This document shows positions 10,717-19,514 of a stretch of DNA of 64,000 nucleotides, piece after piece. Made by a program: the position numbers and the translations under genes. Source of the DNA: CAYTBN01 sp964436045. Its GTDB lineage: Bacteria > Myxococcota_A > UBA796 > UBA9615 > CAYRNR01. The stretch spans positions 1 through 64,000 of the forward strand of contig CAYTBN010000014.1 in the NCBI GenBank assembly GCA_964436045.1, in the 5' to 3' direction. The notes beneath the pieces were generated by a model. It ran no database searches. It was given only the letters and a program-made list of their open reading frames with translations, and was not told where the DNA came from. Each line of letters opens with the position of its first letter. Position 1 is the first letter of the stretch.

Positions 10717-11493
10717 ATGAAGTTCGCACAGTCCAGCATTTCCCTCGTCCACCTCGGCCTGGCTGTGATCGCCCTCGCCCTGGCCGCCCCGGCTGCGGCC
10801 CAGAGCGACGACGACCTGGCCCGGGAGCTCCTCGACGCCACCGACGACGTCCAGCGGGGCGAGTCGAGCCACGCCCGGGTGTCTATGCACGTCAAGACCG
10901 CCCGCTGGGAGCGGACCATGACCATGGAGGCCTGGTCCAAGGGGGAGGAGCAGTCGCTGATCAAGATCCTGAGTCCGGCCAAGGAGGCCGGGATGTCGAC
11001 GCTCAAGGTGGAGGACAACATCTGGAACTACCTGCCCAAGGTGGACCGGACGATGAAGGTGCCGGCATCGATGATGTCCGGGGCCTGGATGGGCAGCCAC
11101 TTCAGCAACGACGACCTGGTGAAGGAGTCGCGGATGGCCGACGACTACACCTACTCGATCACGTCGCGGCCAGATGACAATCCCGACGGGCTGTTCATCA
11201 TCGAGCTGATCCCCAAGCCCGACGCCCCGGTGGTCTGGGGCAAAGTTGTGGTCAAGGTCCGCGGTGAGGACCGGATGCCGGTCTCCATCGAGTACTTCGA
11301 CGAGAAGGACGGCCTGGCCAGGACGATGGGCTTCTCCGACATCCGCGAGCTGGGGGGCAACCTGGTGCCCTGCAAGATGACCCTGTTGCCCGCGGACAAG
11401 CCCGACGAGTTCACCGTGGTCACCTACGACACCCTGGAGTTCGACGTGGAGATCCCCGACTCCACCTTCACCCTGCAGGCGCTGAAGCCGTAG
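10717..11493 (+). CDS. Outer-membrane lipoprotein-sorting protein (LolA-like, TP0789 type)
   Basis: 258 residues, with GGGAGG seven bases before the ATG. Signal peptide about 1-27 (ends APAAAQS). The mature protein is a LolA/LolB-like half-barrel fold of the type annotated as outer membrane lipoprotein-sorting protein, with the characteristic LIKILSPAKEAGMSTLKVEDNIW, LPKVDRTMKVP, MMSGAWMGSHFSNDDLVKES and a late TFTLQALKP end. Family members are often beside MMPL/RND-type lipid exporters; none is present here. It is placed in line with the channel fusion gene, 14 bases after the small coupled frame. The gene converges on the GGDEF gene with a hexamer repeat between the stops. Confidence 0.85.
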   Translation: MKFAQSSISLVHLGLAVIALALAAPAAAQSDDDLARELLDATDDVQRGESSHARVSMHVKTARWERTMTMEAWSKGEEQSLIKILSPAKEAGMSTLKVEDNIWNYLPKVDRTMKVPASMMSGAWMGSHFSNDDLVKESRMADDYTYSITSRPDDNPDGLFIIELIPKPDAPVVWGKVVVKVRGEDRMPVSIEYFDEKDGLARTMGFSDIRELGGNLVPCKMTLLPADKPDEFTVVTYDTLEFDVEIPDSTFTLQALKP

Positions 11494-11495
11494 GT

Positions 11496-11515
11496 CCGAG
11501 CCCGAGCCCAAGCCC
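11496..11515. repeat. CCGAGC hexanucleotide repeat between convergent genes
   Basis: Just over three copies of CCGAGC, the last degenerate, fill the space between the stop codons of the LolA-like and GGDEF genes. Related CCGAGN repeats occur at 19493, 42265 and 44563. Confidence 0.6.
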
Positions 11516-12586
11516 CTACGGCCGCCAGACGACCACCTTGTTGCGACCTTCGTTCTTGGCCCGGTACAGGGCGATGTCCGCCCGGTCGAGGACGGTCTCC
11601 CACTTGGCCGCCTGGACCGCGGCGGAGCGGCGGCTGAAGGCGGCGCCGCCCAGGCTGCAGGTCAGGATCTCGTGACCCTCCCCTCCATGTTCGATCTCGA
11701 GTTCCTCGACCGCGACGCGTAGGCGCTCGCCGAGGCTGGTCAACCCCCGGTCGCCGTGGACACGGGCGATGACGGCGAACTCCTCACCGCCATACCGGAA
11801 CACCTGATCCTCGACCCGGATCGTGTCGGCCAGGACGGCCGCGACCTGCTTCAACGCCTGGTCGCCCGCCGGGTGGCCATGGGTGTCGTTGAACGATTTG
11901 AAGCGGTCCACGTCGATCACCAGCAGGCCGTAGCCGTTGCCGTGGCGCAGGGCCTCGGCGTGGGCCCGGGCGACGGCGTCGTCGAAGCTGCGTCGATTGG
12001 CGATGCCCGTGAGCTGATCGGTGGCCGCCATCTCCGCCAGCTGACGGGTCAGCGCCTCGAACTCGCGGGTGCGCAGCCGGTCACGCAGCACCATCGCCGC
12101 CATCTGCGCGATGGTCTCGACCAGCTCGGTGTCCGCGTCACCGAACGGGGGCTGGCCCGGATCCCGCCCCACCAGGAGGATCGCCAGTGTCTTGCCTTCG
12201 TGTGCCACGGGCAAGCCGAGCAGGGGCCCGAGCGTGGGGTGCCAGTCCGGGAAGCCGACGAACCCCTCGGCGTTGCGGGCCTCGGCGACCCGGATCTCCT
12301 CGCCGGCCAGGATGCGGCCCAGCAATCCCTGGCCCTTCATCACCACGCCGTCCGGTGCGATGTCCCGGATCCGGGCCGTGGGATAGACCCGGCTCAGCCG
12401 ACCCGTCTTCTGGTTGACCTCGGCCAGGATGCCCAGGTTCGAGTCCACCAACCGGCAGGCATCTTCCACCGTCGACTGGAGCAACTCGTCCACCGAGTCG
12501 CTGGCCATCATCTGGAGGGAAATGTGGTGGAGGGCGGCCAACCGCGCCTCCACGGAACCGACCTTGCGCACGATCGTCGCCGACAC
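11516..12586 (-). CDS. GAF-GGDEF diguanylate cyclase
   Basis: 356 residues. The start is set at GTG 12586, where AAAGGAG stands at ideal distance; the longer frame upstream lacks one. Residues about 10-170 are a GAF-type sensor (SVDELLQSTVEDACRLVDSNLGIL ... AILLVGRDPGQPPFGDADTELVETIAQMAAM). Residues about 190-356 are a GGDEF domain with DQLTGIANRRSF, VIDVDRFKSFNDTHGH and the active-site loop YGGEEF, so c-di-GMP synthesis is likely. An RxxD product-inhibition site is not obvious. No transmembrane helix, so it is a soluble sensor. Divergent from the SRPBCC gene. Confidence 0.92.
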   Translation of the reverse strand: MSATIVRKVGSVEARLAALHHISLQMMASDSVDELLQSTVEDACRLVDSNLGILAEVNQKTGRLSRVYPTARIRDIAPDGVVMKGQGLLGRILAGEEIRVAEARNAEGFVGFPDWHPTLGPLLGLPVAHEGKTLAILLVGRDPGQPPFGDADTELVETIAQMAAMVLRDRLRTREFEALTRQLAEMAATDQLTGIANRRSFDDAVARAHAEALRHGNGYGLLVIDVDRFKSFNDTHGHPAGDQALKQVAAVLADTIRVEDQVFRYGGEEFAVIARVHGDRGLTSLGERLRVAVEELEIEHGGEGHEILTCSLGGAAFSRRSAAVQAAKWETVLDRADIALYRAKNEGRNKVVVWRP

Positions 12587-12607
12587 TGCCTGCTCCTTTG
12601 AGTCGTC

Positions 12608-12613
12608 AATATA
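12608..12613 (-). promoter_or_regulatory. Candidate -10 box (TATATT) for the GGDEF gene
   Basis: TATATT on the minus strand lies 21 bases before the GTG at 12586, followed by AAAGGAG. It matches TATAAT at five of six positions. Confidence 0.4.
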
Positions 12614-12668
12614 ACGTCGGTCAGGCGGCCTCACCAACGGGACTTTTCCGATCGACGTCTGTCGGCGG

Positions 12669-12674
12669 TAGGCT
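12669..12674 (+). promoter_or_regulatory. Candidate -10 box (TAGGCT) for the AHSA1-type gene
   Basis: TAGGCT ends 22 bases before the ATG at 12697. The same hexamer precedes the thioredoxin-like gene at 42341 and 42377. Confidence 0.3.
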
Positions 12675-12696
12675 GTCGGTCCCACGGGAGACACCG

Positions 12697-13173
12697 ATGA
12701 TCGACACCTCGCTGTTCGTGGCCCCCGGACCGGACCAACGTCTACTCGCCTGGCAGGTCAGGCTGAACGCGGATCCCGCAGAGGTCTTCCGTACCTGGAC
12801 CACCGCCGAGGGGCTCGGTGCCTTGCTGGACGCGGAGGCCAGGGTCGAGCTTCGCATCGGCGGCCCGATCGAGGTGTTCTTCATGCCCGACGCACCGGAG
12901 GGATCCCGGGGTTCGGAGGGCTGCCAGTTCCTGGCCTACGTGCCCGACCGGATGCTGGCGTTCAGCTGGAACGCGCCGCCGAGCATCCCCGAGACGAGGA
13001 ACCTGCACACCTGGGTCGTCATGGAGTTCGACGCAGCGGGGGAGGGGAGCACCGACCTGACCCTGACCCACCTCGGATTCGGCGAGGGTGATGCCTGGGA
13101 CGAGACCCACGCCTACTTCGTCCGGGCGTGGGGGATGGTGATCGACGCGATGGTGGCACGATTCGGCTCCTAG
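12697..13173 (+). CDS. AHSA1/SRPBCC-family protein
   Basis: 158 residues. The sequence runs LAWQVRLNADPAEVFRTWTTAEGLGALL, then RVELRIGGPIEVFFMP, LAYVPDRMLAFSWNAPP and a final VRAWGMVIDAMVARF, which is the usual order of a Bet v 1-like START fold of the AHSA1 (activator of Hsp90) type. Such proteins bind small hydrophobic molecules or act in stress responses; nothing here shows the ligand. No signal peptide, so cytoplasmic. It converges with the gene ending at 13170, overlapping by four bases. Confidence 0.85.
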   Translation: MIDTSLFVAPGPDQRLLAWQVRLNADPAEVFRTWTTAEGLGALLDAEARVELRIGGPIEVFFMPDAPEGSRGSEGCQFLAYVPDRMLAFSWNAPPSIPETRNLHTWVVMEFDAAGEGSTDLTLTHLGFGEGDAWDETHAYFVRAWGMVIDAMVARFGS

Positions 13174-14587
13174 TGGGCCGACATCAGCAACCACTGCCCC
13201 CCCACCTCCAGCCACGCGATCTCACCCTCCTCGAGGCCGTGCCCGATCAACGCGGGGAGGCCCAGCCAGAACATCAGCGGGTATCGCTCGAGCAGAGCCC
13301 GCTGGAGGTCGGGTTGGTCGAAGATCGGCGCCACCAGGGTCAGGAGCTCCACGTCGTGCAGCACGATGGCTTCCATCAGCCGCTCCTCGGACGCCTCTCG
13401 TGTCGATCGGTCGGGTAGCCCCGGCAGCCGGACGGCCTCACCGTCGATGGCGAGCGTCGTGTGGCCGAGGCAGTCGGCCTCGCAGCTCAGCGCCGTGCCC
13501 CAGCCCGAGCTCGCCATGGTGCGCCACAGCTCCGGCGACACGTTCGCCAGCGCCTCGTTGGCCAGGGTGACGCCGTAATACGCCCGGTCCCGGCAGAGTT
13601 TGTCGCGGGCATCGCCCAGCTCCCCCACCGAGGTGAGTTCGGAGATCGGTGGCTCGAAGACGCGTTCCCCGCAACTCTCCATCGCGTACAGGCTTCCGGG
13701 GGACCAGCCGAGGGGGGGCGGCTCGGCGGCGTCGAGACCAACACAGCTCAGCCGCCCGCGGTCGGCAAGGTCGGAAGCCGCCAGGCTCGGTGAGACCGAG
13801 GAGTAGTGTATCGCCAGCATGGTCTGCCGGGTCTCGGCGGCCGCCCGCGCAGCCGCCAGCAGCCCACCGCCCAGCTCCGCACGCCGCCGACTGTGGACGA
13901 GCTCGGTCAGGGCCTCCTCGCCCGCCCGCTCGAGGTCGGTCGCCCAGCCGACCCCGGCGACGACCGCGGTGCCCGAGAACGTGGCCGCCTGGCACTGGTA
14001 GGCAGGGTGCTGATCGGGCTTCTCCCGTCCACCTTCAGCCGGCTGCAGTTCAGGCTCGCCCCCGGTGACGCAGGCAAACAGGTCGGCCACGGCTGCTCCG
14101 CTGCCTGCGCGCCACGCCGCCACTTTCTCTTCAGCCGCCATGTACGCGACGGCCTGGAAGTACTCCGCGCGCGCACCGTCGTTGGCGGTCATGCACGCCC
14201 GGCGGCGCGCCGCTTCGATGGCGTTCGAGGGATCCTCCCGGACCACCGGCTCCGTGGCCCCTGCGGACCAGCTCGCCTCCCAGCGTTCGACGCCCTTGCC
14301 CGGCAGGCGCACCTGCTTGCATTTGCCGTCGGTCGTCCGGGCGCCGGGGGTCTGCAGGGGGTCGTCGGCCGTCGCCAGGACCAGGTCACCCCGGGCAAGC
14401 TCCTCGTCCAGCGGGTCGCCCCAGAATGTCCACACCCACAGGCGCTCGGCGAATCGGTCGAGACCGTTCCGTCGGCTTCGGTCAACTCGACGGTGCACCG
14501 ATAGGCGGTCGACCCCAGCGCGGTGGCCGGGATCGCCAGGAGGATGCTGACCAGGAGAATCGGCCGGTACCGGTACACCCGACACAT
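13170..14587 (-). CDS. Exported protein of unknown function, frameshifted near its N-terminus
   Basis: The start at 14587 (ATG overlapping the stop of the upstream gene as TGATG, with GGAGG before it) gives a signal peptide ending ATALGS and the mature start TAYRCTVELTEADGTVSTD. Coding then moves to another frame (FAERLWVWTFWGDPL...) at about 14450-14462; one missing base would join them. The long second part (about 420 residues) is rich in Ala and has Cys pairs (CVTGGE, YQCQAATF, CVGLDAAE, LSCEADCLGHT). It ends LEVGGQWLLMSAH. I recognise no family. Coupling to the pilin-like gene upstream suggests a joint role in the envelope. Confidence 0.6.
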
Positions 14588-15291
14588 CAACGCACCTCCT
14601 CGGCGGTCGAACATTCGGGTCGGACCCCGCGGCTGGCCTTCCAGACCGCGATCTCACCGTCGCCGTCCTCGTCGCACTCGGCGGTGGCCTCGAACTCCAT
14701 TCCGTTGTCGGACACGGTCACCGAATAGCGGCACAGCACGTCGCCGTCCGGGACCCATCCCAGGTTGTGGAACTGTCCGATCCCACCGCCCTGGAAAGGC
14801 GCTGGTACGCCGCCCGGGATCTCCGCCGGGGTGGGCCCGCAGGGATGGAACACGTCCCACTCCGCGTGGTAGGCCAGCTCCGCCGTGCGGATCGCCAGGA
14901 GCAGATTGGCCGCCTCGGAGTGGGATCCGGTCGGCTTGGGGGGCACGGGATCCACGCAGGCCATCCATCCCGCGGCATCCTCCGCGTTGTGGCTGCAGAT
15001 CAACACCTCGAGGTCCTCGCCGTAGGTGGCCGGGTCGCCCGTCACCTTCTCGCAGGCGGCCACGTAGCGGGTTCGCGCTTCCCCCAGCTGCGCCTCGGAC
15101 GCCCGTTCCCGAGCCGCGGCGAACGGGGGGATCTGGCCGGTCAATTCCGTGTAGCGGTCGTACCAGGCCTCGCAGTCGATGGCGGCTGATCCTCCGTTGT
15201 CGGCGTCGGCACCCGTGGCCGCGCGGATGCCGAGGAACGTCGCTCCGGCCAGGGCCAGGGTGATCAGTGGATTGGCGAACAAGCGGCGCAT
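14587..15291 (-). CDS. Exported protein with a type IV pilin-like C-terminal region
   Basis: 234 residues from ATG 15291, which has GAGGAGG upstream. A hydrophobic N-terminal segment (about 5-25) acts as signal or anchor. A middle region has paired Cys (IDCEAWYDRY, AACEKV, LICSHNAED). Residues about 130-225 resemble the C-terminal part of myxobacterial type IV pilins and pseudopilins: SEAANLLLAIRTAELAYHAEW, then LGWVPDGDVLCRYSV and FEATAECDEDGDGEIAVW, where pilins have an 'LGW.PDG...Y.V......F.A.A..DLDGDG' pattern. The canonical prepilin cleavage site (GFTLIE) is missing, so it is not a standard pilin. The next gene is translationally coupled. Confidence 0.6.
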   Translation of the reverse strand: MRRLFANPLITLALAGATFLGIRAATGADADNGGSAAIDCEAWYDRYTELTGQIPPFAAARERASEAQLGEARTRYVAACEKVTGDPATYGEDLEVLICSHNAEDAAGWMACVDPVPPKPTGSHSEAANLLLAIRTAELAYHAEWDVFHPCGPTPAEIPGGVPAPFQGGGIGQFHNLGWVPDGDVLCRYSVTVSDNGMEFEATAECDEDGDGEIAVWKASRGVRPECSTAEEVR

Positions 15292-15313
15292 CGGACCCTC
15301 CTCACAGCAGCGC

Positions 15314-15319
15314 ATTGTA
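15314..15319 (-). promoter_or_regulatory. Candidate -10 box (TACAAT)
   Basis: TACAAT on the minus strand lies 22 bases before the ATG at 15291, upstream of GAGGAGG. It is a five-of-six consensus match, and it stands back to back with TACGCT for the divergent gene. Confidence 0.45.
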
Positions 15320-15332
15320 GTGCGGCCTCGGG

Positions 15333-15338
15333 TACGCT
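15333..15338 (+). promoter_or_regulatory. Candidate -10 box (TACGCT)
   Basis: TACGCT ends 15 bases before the ATG at 15354. Transcription starting about seven bases downstream would leave a leader of roughly 9 bases with no good ribosome-binding site. Confidence 0.3.
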
Positions 15339-15353
15339 GTCTGCGGACGGACC

Positions 15354-16697
15354 ATGGCCAACGACGACACCGGAACGGGGCGCGCGCAGGGCTGGATCGC
15401 CTTCGCCCTGGCGTTGGCCCTGGTGGCCGGCGCCGGCTGGGCGCTGCAGGCCCATGGCTGGTTCAGCCCCCTCGGCCTGTGGGCCGCACTGTGTGTGCCC
15501 GTGCTGGTGGCAACCCCCGGCAGCGCTGCCCTGTGGGAGGTGGCCACCTCGATCGCGGTGGTCCTGATCCTGCGCAGCTGCGGCGTGACGGATCCCATGG
15601 CGCTGGGATTGCCCATCGTCAGCACCAGCCTGGCCTGGGTGACGCTGGGCCCCCGCTCCGGGGCTGGATTTGTTCTTGGCGTGGCCGCCACCGGAGGTTG
15701 GATCGCCCTGCTGCCGGCGGGCGACTGGACCCCCGTCCACGCGGTCTTGATCGCGCTGGCGTTGCTCGGCTGGCCGGTGGTATGGCTCCACCTGTGGGCC
15801 GTCCGCACGGCCCGGCCAGTGGAGCGCATCGACTGCCTGCTGACCTCGTACTCCGGCAACACGGCCCATCTGGCGGCCAAGTTCGTGGCCGGCGCCGAGG
15901 ACGCTGGCGCCCAGGTCGCCGTTCAGCGGATGCACTACGTGGACGGGGCGCCCCCCGAGCTCAACGGCGACGCCCTGGTCCTCTCGTTCCCCGTCTTCGG
16001 CTGGAAGCCCCCGTGGCCGGTGTGCGACTACCTGCTCAAGGGGCTCCCCCCGGGCAGGGGCAAGCCCGCGTTCGTCCTGTACTCCTCCGCCGGCGGTCCG
16101 GAGAACGCGGGCATCGTGGCCTGGCTGGCCCTGACCGTGCGGGGATACCGGGTGGTGGGGCGCGGCTGGGGTATCTACCCGATCAGCGTGGCCACCTTCC
16201 GGCTGGGGCCGAAGTTCTTCTGGCGCTGGCTGGACACCCTCATCCCGTTTGGCTGGGAGTCCGGGGACATCCGGGCCCTCGGCAACTCGTTCGCCCGCGG
16301 CGTCCCGGCCGGGCTGCCCTTCGTGCTTTGGCCCTCGCCGCTCCCGGTGCTCGGCTTCCTGGTCGACAATCGCTGGCTCAACCGGTTCGTCTACCGAAAC
16401 CACGCCTACAAACACCGCTGCGACGGCTGCGGGATCTGCGTGGCCTACTGCCCGGTCGGCCGGCTGAAGCTGGTGGACAAGCGGCCCGTGGCGACCGGCA
16501 CCTGCACCCTCTGCCTGGGGTGCATCAACCATTGCCCCACCGGGGCCATGCAGATGTGGTTCTTCTCCGAGTACGGCCAGCCCTACTGGACCCGGTTCTC
16601 GGAGTACGTCGTCCGCACGCGCCGCCGCGCGGGGGGGCTCACCCCGGGGCGCAGACGCAGCAGCGAGCGTCGGAGATCGATGGATGGCGAGGACTGA
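15354..16697 (+). CDS. Membrane-anchored flavodoxin/ferredoxin fusion (EFR1-like)
   Basis: 447 residues. About five hydrophobic helices fill residues 12-155. A flavodoxin-like domain follows (about 158-320), with the phosphate loop LLTSYSGNTAHLA and LYSSAGGPENAG. The C-terminal domain (about 355-405) is a 2[4Fe-4S] ferredoxin with CDGCGICVAYCP and CTLCLGCINHCP. EFR1-type proteins carry flavodoxin plus ferredoxin modules and are thought to shuttle low-potential electrons, but they are usually soluble. Here the membrane anchor suggests coupling to a membrane electron donor. It overlaps the next gene by 14 bases. It could supply electrons to the nitrogenase-like or HgdB-like enzymes elsewhere in the window; that is speculation. 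Confidence 0.82.
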   Translation: MANDDTGTGRAQGWIAFALALALVAGAGWALQAHGWFSPLGLWAALCVPVLVATPGSAALWEVATSIAVVLILRSCGVTDPMALGLPIVSTSLAWVTLGPRSGAGFVLGVAATGGWIALLPAGDWTPVHAVLIALALLGWPVVWLHLWAVRTARPVERIDCLLTSYSGNTAHLAAKFVAGAEDAGAQVAVQRMHYVDGAPPELNGDALVLSFPVFGWKPPWPVCDYLLKGLPPGRGKPAFVLYSSAGGPENAGIVAWLALTVRGYRVVGRGWGIYPISVATFRLGPKFFWRWLDTLIPFGWESGDIRALGNSFARGVPAGLPFVLWPSPLPVLGFLVDNRWLNRFVYRNHAYKHRCDGCGICVAYCPVGRLKLVDKRPVATGTCTLCLGCINHCPTGAMQMWFFSEYGQPYWTRFSEYVVRTRRRAGGLTPGRRRSSERRRSMDGED

Positions 16698-18873
16698 CCG
16701 CAGGACACCCGACGCCGGCGCCGGCACCTTCGGGATCGGCGTACTGCGGCCCAAGTACGTCGAGAATCTGGGCACCCTGTGGCGCTCGGCCCACGCCCTG
16801 GGCGCGTCCTTCCTGTTCACGATCCAGGACCGCTTCCCCCCCGAGGCCCGCCGCGATCCCGTGGCCGCCGACCCGGCCCTCGGCCGCCCCGGGGACACCG
16901 CCCGCTCCTGGGAGAAGCTGCCCTACCTGACCTTTCCCTCCGTCGACGCCCTGCGCCAGGCCATGCCCCTGCACACGCTGGTCGGTGTCGAGCAGACCGA
17001 CGGCGCCCTCGACCTGCCGGCCTTCGAGACCGAGCAAAGCGAGGGTGGCGGTCGTGTCCAGCTGATCTTGCCGGGCGACAGCATCGGTCGCGACTCCGAC
17101 AGCATGGATACCGACGCGCCGGAGGACTGGGACTTCCTCGGTGGGCGGGACGCCATCGAGCGCACCCCGCGGGAGATCAACCTCAGCCGGATGGGCGTCG
17201 TCATCAATCCACCCCCGCCGCCGCCGCCGGCGCCCCCGGAGTGGACGGTGATGGTCTACGCCAACGCCGACGACTGGATCCTGGAGCGGCCCATCTTCGC
17301 CGACCTCAACGAGATCGTCAGGCTCTACGCGCCTCCGGGCGGCACGGAGGCCGACGTGTTCACCGGCGAGGAGCAGATGGGCGAGGGGGCCACCCTGCGC
17401 GGATTCGTGCAGTGGGCCCAGGCGAATTACCCGGCGCAGAAGTACGCGCTGGTGATCGGCGGCCACGGAAAGGGCTGGAAGGAGGTCTCCCCCGACGGCA
17501 GCTCCGCCCGCATGGTGCCCGCGGCCGCCGGGGAGCAGGACGCGATCCAGATCGGTGAGCTCGGCGGTGCCGTTGCGGGTCTGTCCCTGGACCTGCTGGC
17601 CTTCGACGCGTGCCTGATGGGCATGGCCGAGGTCGCCCACGAGGTCCGCGGCGGCGCCGATGTGATGGTCGCGTCCGAGGCCACCGAGCCCGCCCAGGGC
17701 TACCCCTACGGCCGGATCATCTCGGCGCTGGTGGCCACGCCGGTGATGACGGGCGCCGACCTGGGCGTCCAGATCGTCAACGACTACGATGCCTTCTACG
17801 CTGCCCGCGGCGTGGATTTCCGCACGATGGCGGCGATCGACCTGGGCGGCCCGCTGACCGGCCTGGTGGGTGACGTGGACGCCCTCGCCACGGCGCTGGG
17901 AGCCACCGAAAGCGCCACCCGCAATCCCGACGAGGTCGGGGGCGTGGACGACCACGGCGCCGACTACGGCCTCGAGGGCGATCCCGGGGACAATGTGCAG
18001 ACCGCCGTGGGCGAGGCGCTGCTCGGAAGCGAGCACTTCGGCAAGAAGAGGGGAGACGCCAACTTCGTCGACCTGGGGGACCTCTCCGGTCGTGTCGCGG
18101 CCGACGGTCGGGTCCAGCCGGAGATCCAGGACCTCGCCCAGGAGGTGGCCGACGACCTGGCGGCGGGCGGCGTGATCCTGGCCGAGGCCCATGGGGCGTT
18201 GCACGCGGCCGCGCCCGGCCTCAGCGTGTACTTCCCATCCGCCCAGACCAAGGAGACGCACCCCCACGAGAAGATCTGGGCCGTCAACGAGGAGCCCTAC
18301 GACGCGCCGCTGACTCCGGTGGAACGCGCACCCGGCGACGCGCTGGTCAAGTACGGTCCGGACCTGGACCCCGCCTCCTGCGGGCTCGAGGATCCCGACC
18401 ACCCCCTGCCCAACGCACCGGACTTCGACTTCCCAGCGGACACGGACTGGAACGAGTTCCTGATGCGGTTCTACACCACGAACGAGACCCTGTTCGACGT
18501 CCAGATCACCGACACCTGGCTGACGGGCGAGCTGGAGTACGTCTGCACTCCCGAGCTACGGATCAGCGGGCCGGACGGCGAAGGGGACGACCAGTGGGAT
18601 GTCATCGATCCGTTCATGTGGCTGTACTGCGAGGATCCCTACCTCCCCGGTGGCGCGGTCAACGAGCCCGATATCGAGTGGGGCGACCACGGCGACTCCT
18701 CGTCGGCCACCTACTCCTCGGTGGACCTGCAGCCGGGCGAGACCCTGACGATCCTGGTGACGTTCATCGTGCTGGAGGACCTCGACCAGGACGATGAGAT
18801 CACCAACGACTGCATCGCGATCGCCGACGGCGTCGGCCAGGGCTTCGCCAGCTCCTCGACCCCCGCGCTGTAG
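16684..18873 (+). CDS. Chimera: N-terminal half of a SpoU/TrmH-type RNA methyltransferase joined to a clostripain-family (C11) peptidase
   Basis: 729 residues. Residues 15-114 (GIGVLRPKYVENLGTLWRSA through LVGVEQTDGALDLPAF) match the first half of SPOUT RNA methyltransferases. The match stops just where the SAM-binding knot should follow, so this part cannot be an active methyltransferase. A Pro-rich linker (175-185) leads to a clostripain-type peptidase with EWTVMVYANAD, YALVIGGHGKGW (His 261) and LDLLAFDACLMGMAE (Cys 310), then ASEATEPAQGYPY. The section between the first strand and the His motif is shorter than usual. The C-terminal 250 residues form a beta-rich domain. There is no signal peptide although relatives are secreted. 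The join may be a genuine deletion fusion or an assembly error. It overlaps the ferredoxin gene by 14 bases. Confidence 0.7.
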   Translation: MARTDRRTPDAGAGTFGIGVLRPKYVENLGTLWRSAHALGASFLFTIQDRFPPEARRDPVAADPALGRPGDTARSWEKLPYLTFPSVDALRQAMPLHTLVGVEQTDGALDLPAFETEQSEGGGRVQLILPGDSIGRDSDSMDTDAPEDWDFLGGRDAIERTPREINLSRMGVVINPPPPPPPAPPEWTVMVYANADDWILERPIFADLNEIVRLYAPPGGTEADVFTGEEQMGEGATLRGFVQWAQANYPAQKYALVIGGHGKGWKEVSPDGSSARMVPAAAGEQDAIQIGELGGAVAGLSLDLLAFDACLMGMAEVAHEVRGGADVMVASEATEPAQGYPYGRIISALVATPVMTGADLGVQIVNDYDAFYAARGVDFRTMAAIDLGGPLTGLVGDVDALATALGATESATRNPDEVGGVDDHGADYGLEGDPGDNVQTAVGEALLGSEHFGKKRGDANFVDLGDLSGRVAADGRVQPEIQDLAQEVADDLAAGGVILAEAHGALHAAAPGLSVYFPSAQTKETHPHEKIWAVNEEPYDAPLTPVERAPGDALVKYGPDLDPASCGLEDPDHPLPNAPDFDFPADTDWNEFLMRFYTTNETLFDVQITDTWLTGELEYVCTPELRISGPDGEGDDQWDVIDPFMWLYCEDPYLPGGAVNEPDIEWGDHGDSSSATYSSVDLQPGETLTILVTFIVLEDLDQDDEITNDCIAIADGVGQGFASSSTPAL

Positions 18874-18928
18874 ACACCGCCTACCCTTCCAGACGTGATT
18901 CGACGACTGCCCGGGCACCGCCTGCTGA

Positions 18929-19471
18929 TCACTGGCGGCGATAGGTCGTCGTGAAGCGGACGGGATCGGGCAGCAGCTTGCTGCTCATGGTGAACTCGAC
19001 CGTCAGGGTCTGGCGGTCCTCGGACAGGTGGAAGTGGTACTGACCCGTGCCGACCCGCTGCTCGCCGGTGGCGTGGATCTCGCCCTCTACCCAGACCCGC
19101 GACATGGTCATCGCCTCGCCGTCGTGCTCGTACTGGGCCGGCGTACCCTGCAGGTCAGTGGTCCACTGGCGCCCGTCGTCGATGCCGATGGTGATCAACT
19201 CCCCGTCGACCTGGATCTCGTAGGTCGAGGTGACGTGGGTTCCTGAGAGCAGGCGCCTGCGGGTGACCCCGCGCAGCACTCGGGTCTGGCTCGCCACCGA
19301 GGCCTCGATGGCGTCGAGGCGCGCCTGCTCCTCCACCTCGCCGCCCGCGTTCCGGAACAGCCCCACGTAACGTTCGAGGCCGGGGTAGCGCGCATCCTCG
19401 GCGAGCGCGGCGCCGGGCGCGAGCGCGAGCGCGAGCATCAGCGCGCCGGAAAACAGGCGAGACGTCGTCAC
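18929..19471 (-). CDS. Exported protein of unknown function
   Basis: 180 residues from GTG 19471. Signal peptide about 1-24 (ends GAALAED). The mature part has YVGLFRNAGGEVEEQARLDAIEASVA near its start, then a beta-rich region with RRRLLSGTHVTSTYEIQVDGE and an end LPDPVRFTTTYRRQ. The pattern recalls a lipocalin-like family of short exported proteins, but I cannot name it. It is convergent with the clostripain chimera, with 55 bases between the stops. Confidence 0.7.
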   Translation of the reverse strand: MTTSRLFSGALMLALALAPGAALAEDARYPGLERYVGLFRNAGGEVEEQARLDAIEASVASQTRVLRGVTRRRLLSGTHVTSTYEIQVDGELITIGIDDGRQWTTDLQGTPAQYEHDGEAMTMSRVWVEGEIHATGEQRVGTGQYHFHLSEDRQTLTVEFTMSSKLLPDPVRFTTTYRRQ

Positions 19472-19492
19472 CGCAAACCCCGTGGTTGTTCA

Positions 19493-19514
19493 GAGTCCGA
19501 GTCCGAGTCCGAGA
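19493..19514. repeat. GAGTCC hexanucleotide repeat
   Basis: Three and a half copies of GAGTCC lie between the divergent gene starting at 19471 and a fragment at 19554. They belong to the dispersed CCGAGN hexamer family also seen at 11496, 42265 and 44563. Confidence 0.6.
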
